Shown: positions 8,636 through 11,592 of the stretch, one piece after another | Position numbering within the stretch: the first letter of the stretch is position 1 | Layout: the number at the start of each line of letters is the position of its first letter | Assembly (NCBI GenBank): GCA_004151065.3 | Contig: NWUY0300053609.1 | Location: 1-11,592, forward strand | Source: Larix sibirica | Taxonomy: Eukaryota; Streptophyta; Pinopsida; Pinales; Pinaceae | DNA: 11,592 nucleotides | Reading direction: 5' to 3' | Translations under genes and position numbers: made by a program | Notes under the pieces: model-generated | The model's database searches: none | What the model saw: only the letters and a program-made list of their open reading frames with translations | What the model was told of the DNA's origin: nothing

Positions 8636-9128
8636 CCTGATTAAATCTCAAGTATAATTCCTTGAAATCCATGGTGAGTGGCCCCAATTTTCATAATCAT
8701 TATGCCCTAAAACTATATCACAACCACCCATATCTATGGCCAACATATGTGTTTTGATATGATGGTCACCCAATTTCACATTTTCACAACACCCCCCACA
8801 TTTCATCATCATGCCATTGGCTATCATAATAATTTTGAAAGTTTGGAACCAAGTGGACATAACAATAAATCTCTTCAACCACTCATCAATGGATAAAATT
8901 GTGGGTGTTTTTGTTGTCAATCAAGACTACCACTTTGTGGTGCTTGATGCAACCCAAAATTTTCAAGGTTTGAGGTGTTGAAATATTGGATAAAACATGA
9001 AGGGATATTCGTGGTCCTTCTTGATGGACTTTGGGTTTCACTTCTTGCATGGTAGGACTTTGATCTACAAACTTTAACTCAAGGGTATCTTGTAGAATGA
9101 TGTCTTCGAAATGGGTAGGATCGGTCAC
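8636..9128 (-). pseudogene. Retropepsin-like aspartic protease remnant of element 2
   Basis: The protease cuts the gag-pol polyprotein. The minus frame at 8886-9128 reads SLHVLSNISTPQTLKILG, then VVVLIDNKNTHNFIH. The Asp (codon 8916-8918) is kept, but the Ser/Thr-Gly that should follow in the D-S/T-G active site is Asn-Lys, so it would not work even without the frame breaks. After a shift, the frame at 8648-8920 carries the second half: MIANGMMMKCGGCCENVKLG and THMLAIDMGGCDIVLG. A further shift gives LGPLTMDFKELYLRF leading to RT. The first half continues in frame from the gag zinc knuckle, so gag and protease were one reading frame. Confidence 0.82.
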
Positions 9129-10070
9129 ATCAATTTGAAATAAATTTTGGTCTTTACATTTATGAAAAAGAGCATACTTTTCATCACACTTAGAAGCATA
9201 TTTTGCATCTTTGTTGGTGTACCATTTTCTTTGGAAACAACATTTGTATTTTTAAGGGAGGCAAAGGGATTGTGCTTAAAGAATTGAACTATGTAGAGCA
9301 CGAGCAAAAAATGAAAGAGGGTTTCTTGGTTTGTGCATTGACCATCGTCTTTGATCCTAGAGCCCTCTAAGATACCTCTAACCAAGTAGAAGGATGTTGC
9401 ATTCTGACTTGTTCTCTAATATCCTCCTTGAGGCCATTAATGAAACATTATTTATAGAAATAATATGTTAAGTTCTTTGTACAAATGGATAATTTATCAA
9501 AGGATGAAATGAAGTACGTGACTAATAATGTTTGACATAAATTAGTAAGTCGCCCAAAATAATGAGTATCTCGCTCATAACATTCATGTATAGCTTTAAA
9601 AAAATAGACGATGTTGCATCCAAAGGATTGTTATGCCATTCCCACTATTGCCATCATTCTGGATCCAAATACAAGAGTCACCCCACCCTAAGTTTCATTA
9701 TGTCATTAGTAATTCCATGGGGGGGAAGTAACGTTCCATCTAGATGACCCATCCTGATAGATTAGAAACATCAAACTTGTTCAGGTTCACTTTAGGAAAA
9801 TGGTGCCATGTGTTATTATCCATAGAGGTCGTTTATTGCTTTGAGGACTCGAAGGGTGTTTATGGTTGCTATATAGTCCCAAAAAAGAAGTGTCTTTCTG
9901 GTGTGGCTCACTACACTATGCATTCCAATGGTCTTCTGCTTGTATGCCACTAAATGTATAGGGCCTATTGATTTTTCCCATCCAATGTCTAAGTCGAACT
10001 ATTGATGGTTTGTTGCAAGTGAACAATGGCCATTAAGATTTGTATATTCAGCTTCCAGGTGGTCTAACAT
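9129..10070 (-). pseudogene. gag: Gag remnant of element 2
   Basis: Gag forms the particle and binds RNA. A likely start is the minus-strand ATG at 10068-10070, reading MLDHLEAEYTNLNG and then a stop after 23 codons. Further on are KVNLNKFDVSNLSGWVI (about 9743-9800), HYFGRLTNLCQT (about 9530-9565) and INGLKEDIREQVRMQHPSTW (about 9375-9445). Together these form the order of a plant Ty3 gag core. A zinc knuckle remnant lies at about 9156-9190 (KCDEKYALFHKC); its first Cys appears to be lost, with Ala-Ser before the Lys. Each piece is in a different frame or separated by stops. The knuckle is in frame with the protease. Confidence 0.75.
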
Positions 10071-10500
10071 GTCAGAGTAGAGCAGGTGGTCATATTGTTT
10101 AGGGTTTTGGTGTGAGGTGGCTTATAGGGGTCCACCATGGGTGGGATCTGTTAGGTCCTAAGGAAAAGGGATTTTTAGGTGCTATAACTCTATCATGTAT
10201 GTGTCAGGTCCAACAGTAGTACTCGACACAATATATCAGGGCACGAAATAAGTAGGTTCAACCATGCCTTTAGCCATACTACTCAACAAGGTACTAGAGA
10301 GTGATCTCCACGAGTGTTTTTCTCAATGTACTATAGCACAAGACAATTGATCAATTCATCTAAATCTAGTTCGAAGTATATAGGAAACTTCCTATACACC
10401 CGAGGGTATGTGGAAGTGATACTTTGTATACATACATTGTCTGATGCAGTATTACTCAAAAGGGTACCAACAAAGGTTGCAAGGGTTTCCAACGTTGTGA
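10071..10500 (-). other. Probable leader region upstream of element 2 gag
   Basis: No coding is visible upstream of the gag start. A primer binding site would be expected here or at the end of an upstream LTR, but I found no clear tRNA-Met-type match. Short degenerate similarities occur on the plus strand, for example ATACTACTCAACAAGGTACT (10277-10296) and GTATTACTCAAAAGGGTACC (10449-10468). Confidence 0.35.
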
Positions 10501-10824
10501 CTTAGTATTGTAAAATTTTCTAATCCCCAACCCAGTTTCAAGTTTTGTCTTTCATATAGAGTTTAATGCCCAAACTCTACTGCTGTAAATTAGCTTCTCA
10601 TTCATAAATAGAAAACTAACTTGAAACACATGGAAATTTTTACAACTTTAAACTCAGGAAATTAAACCAGTCACACCATGAAAATTAGACTCATAATTTT
10701 TTTACCAAACTTGGTCCAGGATAAAACCCCGAAGGGAAAACCTGATAAGATAGATTTTTATTTTCAGAGACAAATTACAAATTCAAAACATCAATACTTA
10801 TCTCAACTTTTCATCCTAAAAAGT

Positions 10825-11219
10825 GTGCCAACCCAACATTAATTCTATACCCTTCTGACAGTTGTACGGCCTCACACGTGCCAACATTTAATACAGTAGT
10901 ATGACCTTGAAAACTATGCCTGACAACAGTACATATTAATCTCGATTTATGTTCCTTCTCTTCTTTGAAAAACGTGCCCAAAAATTAGAGTAGTAAGGCC
11001 TGCATTTATTGTTGTACGACCTCCTAGATTATTGTGCCTGTAGCAGCTTTGAATTATGTTCCTATAGCATCCTCCTCGAATTATGTGCTTGATTTATATA
11101 TCAAAATATGTGCCCTCTCTGCTATTGTATGGTCTGAAATTAATGTTGTATGAATTTCCTAGAAAATCGTGCCCTACTCCTTGGAATTTGTGCTCTTACT
11201 CAGCCTTGAAATTTGTGCA
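10825..11219. repeat. Degenerate short-repeat cluster
   Basis: On the plus strand two motifs recur. GTTGTACGRCCT-like motifs occur at 10861, 10896 (GTAGTATGACCT), 10990 (GTAGTAAGGCCT), 11011 and, more loosely, at about 11127 and 11142. TGTGCC or CGTGCC, usually after an AATT/AAA stretch, occurs near 10825, 10878, 10973, 11034, 11108 and 11168, with looser TGTGC at 11084, 11187 and 11214. The spacing is irregular, about 20-60 bases, which looks like an old decayed tandem array. Confidence 0.55.
11091..11102 (-). promoter_or_regulatory. TATA-like motif
   Basis: The minus strand reads GATATATAAATC, a good plant TATA match, placed in the possible LTR of element 2. In AT-rich DNA such matches are common, and the reverse reading GATTTATATATC is nearly as good on the plus strand. 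Confidence 0.25.
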
Positions 11220-11222
11220 AGG

Positions 11223-11271
11223 CTTTCTTCTCTCTCTTTTCTCCTCTCTCGTTCTTCTCCTCTTCCTTTCC
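11223..11271. repeat. Long pyrimidine tract (polypurine on the minus strand)
   Basis: Forty-nine bases are all C or T on the plus strand apart from one G at 11251. It could be a simple sequence, a polypurine tract read on the minus strand, or a CT-rich plant leader read on the plus strand. I cannot choose between these. Confidence 0.7.
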
Positions 11272-11290
11272 AAAAATCTCTTTTGTGAAA

Positions 11291-11592
11291 GTGAACAATG
11301 ATACCTCAATCCCTAGTTTCTTCTCTTTTATTCATGGAAACTACTTCTTTAAATCTAATGGTCAAGATTAGACCTTGAACCAAATAGATTTAAGGCTCTC
11401 ATTAAATGCTCATAAATAACTCATTAAATGAAATACATTCACTTTTCATTTAAATACATAATGATACCTTTTTAAATATTCACCCTCTTTTATTTCTCAT
11501 AAATTCAATTAAAAATAGAAACATGAAAAAACTTTATAAAGTGACTTTATAAATTATAAAGTGCATCTCACTTTAATAAAGTGACTAGGGAC
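11291..11592. other. AT-rich non-coding sequence
   Basis: I see no coding, RNA gene or recognisable transposon motif. The segment ends in a run of CTTTATAAAGTG-like palindromes described separately. Confidence 0.5.
11531..11583. repeat. Cluster of AT-rich palindromes
   Basis: ACTTTATAAAGT at 11531-11542 is a perfect 12-bp palindrome. 11544-11562 (ACTTTATAAATTATAAAGT) is a perfect 9-bp inverted repeat around one base. 11569-11583 (CACTTTAATAAAGTG) is a near-perfect third one. The shared half-site is CACTTTAT. Confidence 0.82.

Larger units (their letters stand above)
5687..10070 (-). mobile_element. Element 2: degenerate Ty3/gypsy retrotransposon, 3' end to the left of the window
   Basis: Read on the minus strand from about 10070 downwards, remnants of gag, protease, reverse transcriptase, RNase H and integrase appear in that order, which defines Ty3/gypsy (in Ty1/copia the integrase precedes RT). 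All are interrupted by stops and shifts. The integrase C-terminal region reaches the edge of element 1's LTR at 5687 and stops inside its coding sequence, so element 1 interrupted element 2. The rest of element 2, including any chromodomain and its 3' LTR, should lie left of the window. The gag-knuckle-protease style suggests a chromovirus, but without the chromodomain that is not proven. Confidence 0.85.
10501..11290 (-). repeat. Possible LTR remnant, perhaps the 5' LTR of element 2
   Basis: The block sits where the 5' LTR of element 2 should be. Read on the minus strand it has a repeat-rich upstream part (11219-10825) with a TATA-like motif at 11091-11102. About 350 bases later comes CAGGTTTTCCCTTCGGGG followed by TTTTATCCTGG (about 10723-10753), a T/G-rich block of the kind I associate with the R-U5 region of plant LTRs. 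No second copy is in the window and no PBS was found, so this is a guess from position and style. It could instead be a fragment of another element. Confidence 0.3.

Noticed and set aside
5687-10070. Element 2 as an integrated pararetrovirus or other virus
   Set aside because: The gag-protease-RT-RNase H-integrase order with an integrase DD35E layout is that of a Ty3/gypsy retrotransposon; pararetroviruses lack integrase.
10184-10203. Minus-strand TGATAGAGTTATAGC-like sequence as a tRNA-Met primer site for element 2
   Set aside because: It needs several mismatches and a deletion to fit, and no LTR end is recognisable next to it.
1-11592. tRNA or rRNA genes and host protein genes
   Set aside because: No cloverleaf-type sequence, rRNA block or host-like exon was recognised on either strand, though short exons in introns cannot be excluded by eye.

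Overview
This window looks like repeat-rich nuclear DNA from a plant with a large genome. It is AT-rich, it contains no intact host gene, and every coding remnant I can recognise comes from a plant LTR retrotransposon. I cannot name the species. No continuous reading frame exceeds 255 codons, and the recognisable proteins are interrupted by stops and frameshifts, so all the transposon genes here are dead.

Layout, left to right. (1) Positions 1-5686 hold a + strand LTR element (element 1). Its left LTR (26-794, truncated by the window edge) and right LTR (4944 or earlier to 5686) are about 80% identical by eye and share the same terminal CAACA. A tRNA-Arg-type primer binding site follows the left LTR at 799-816. 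A broken gag with a zinc knuckle occupies about 1089-2925. About 2 kb with no recognisable pol lies between gag and the aligned part of the right LTR. Element 1 therefore looks gag-only and non-autonomous.

(2) From 5687 to about 10070, on the - strand, lies a degenerate Ty3/gypsy element (element 2) in the order gag, protease, reverse transcriptase, RNase H, integrase. Its integrase C-terminal coding stops exactly at the outer edge of element 1's right LTR. Element 1 therefore appears to have inserted into element 2, whose 3' end should lie to the left of this window. A roughly 288-bp piece encoding the front of the reverse transcriptase is tandemly duplicated (7916-8491). Several catalytic residues are replaced.

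(3) From 10071 to 11592 is non-coding sequence: the probable leader of element 2, a possible LTR-like block (10501-11290) with degenerate short repeats, a TATA-like motif and a long pyrimidine tract, then AT-rich sequence ending in a cluster of ACTTTATAAAGT-type palindromes.

The genes do not form a working pathway. The window is a record of nested insertion and decay. The most interesting points are the gag-only element with its long unrecognised gag extension, the in-frame-length RT duplication, and the repeat clusters at the right end. I found no sign of a new functional cellular system.
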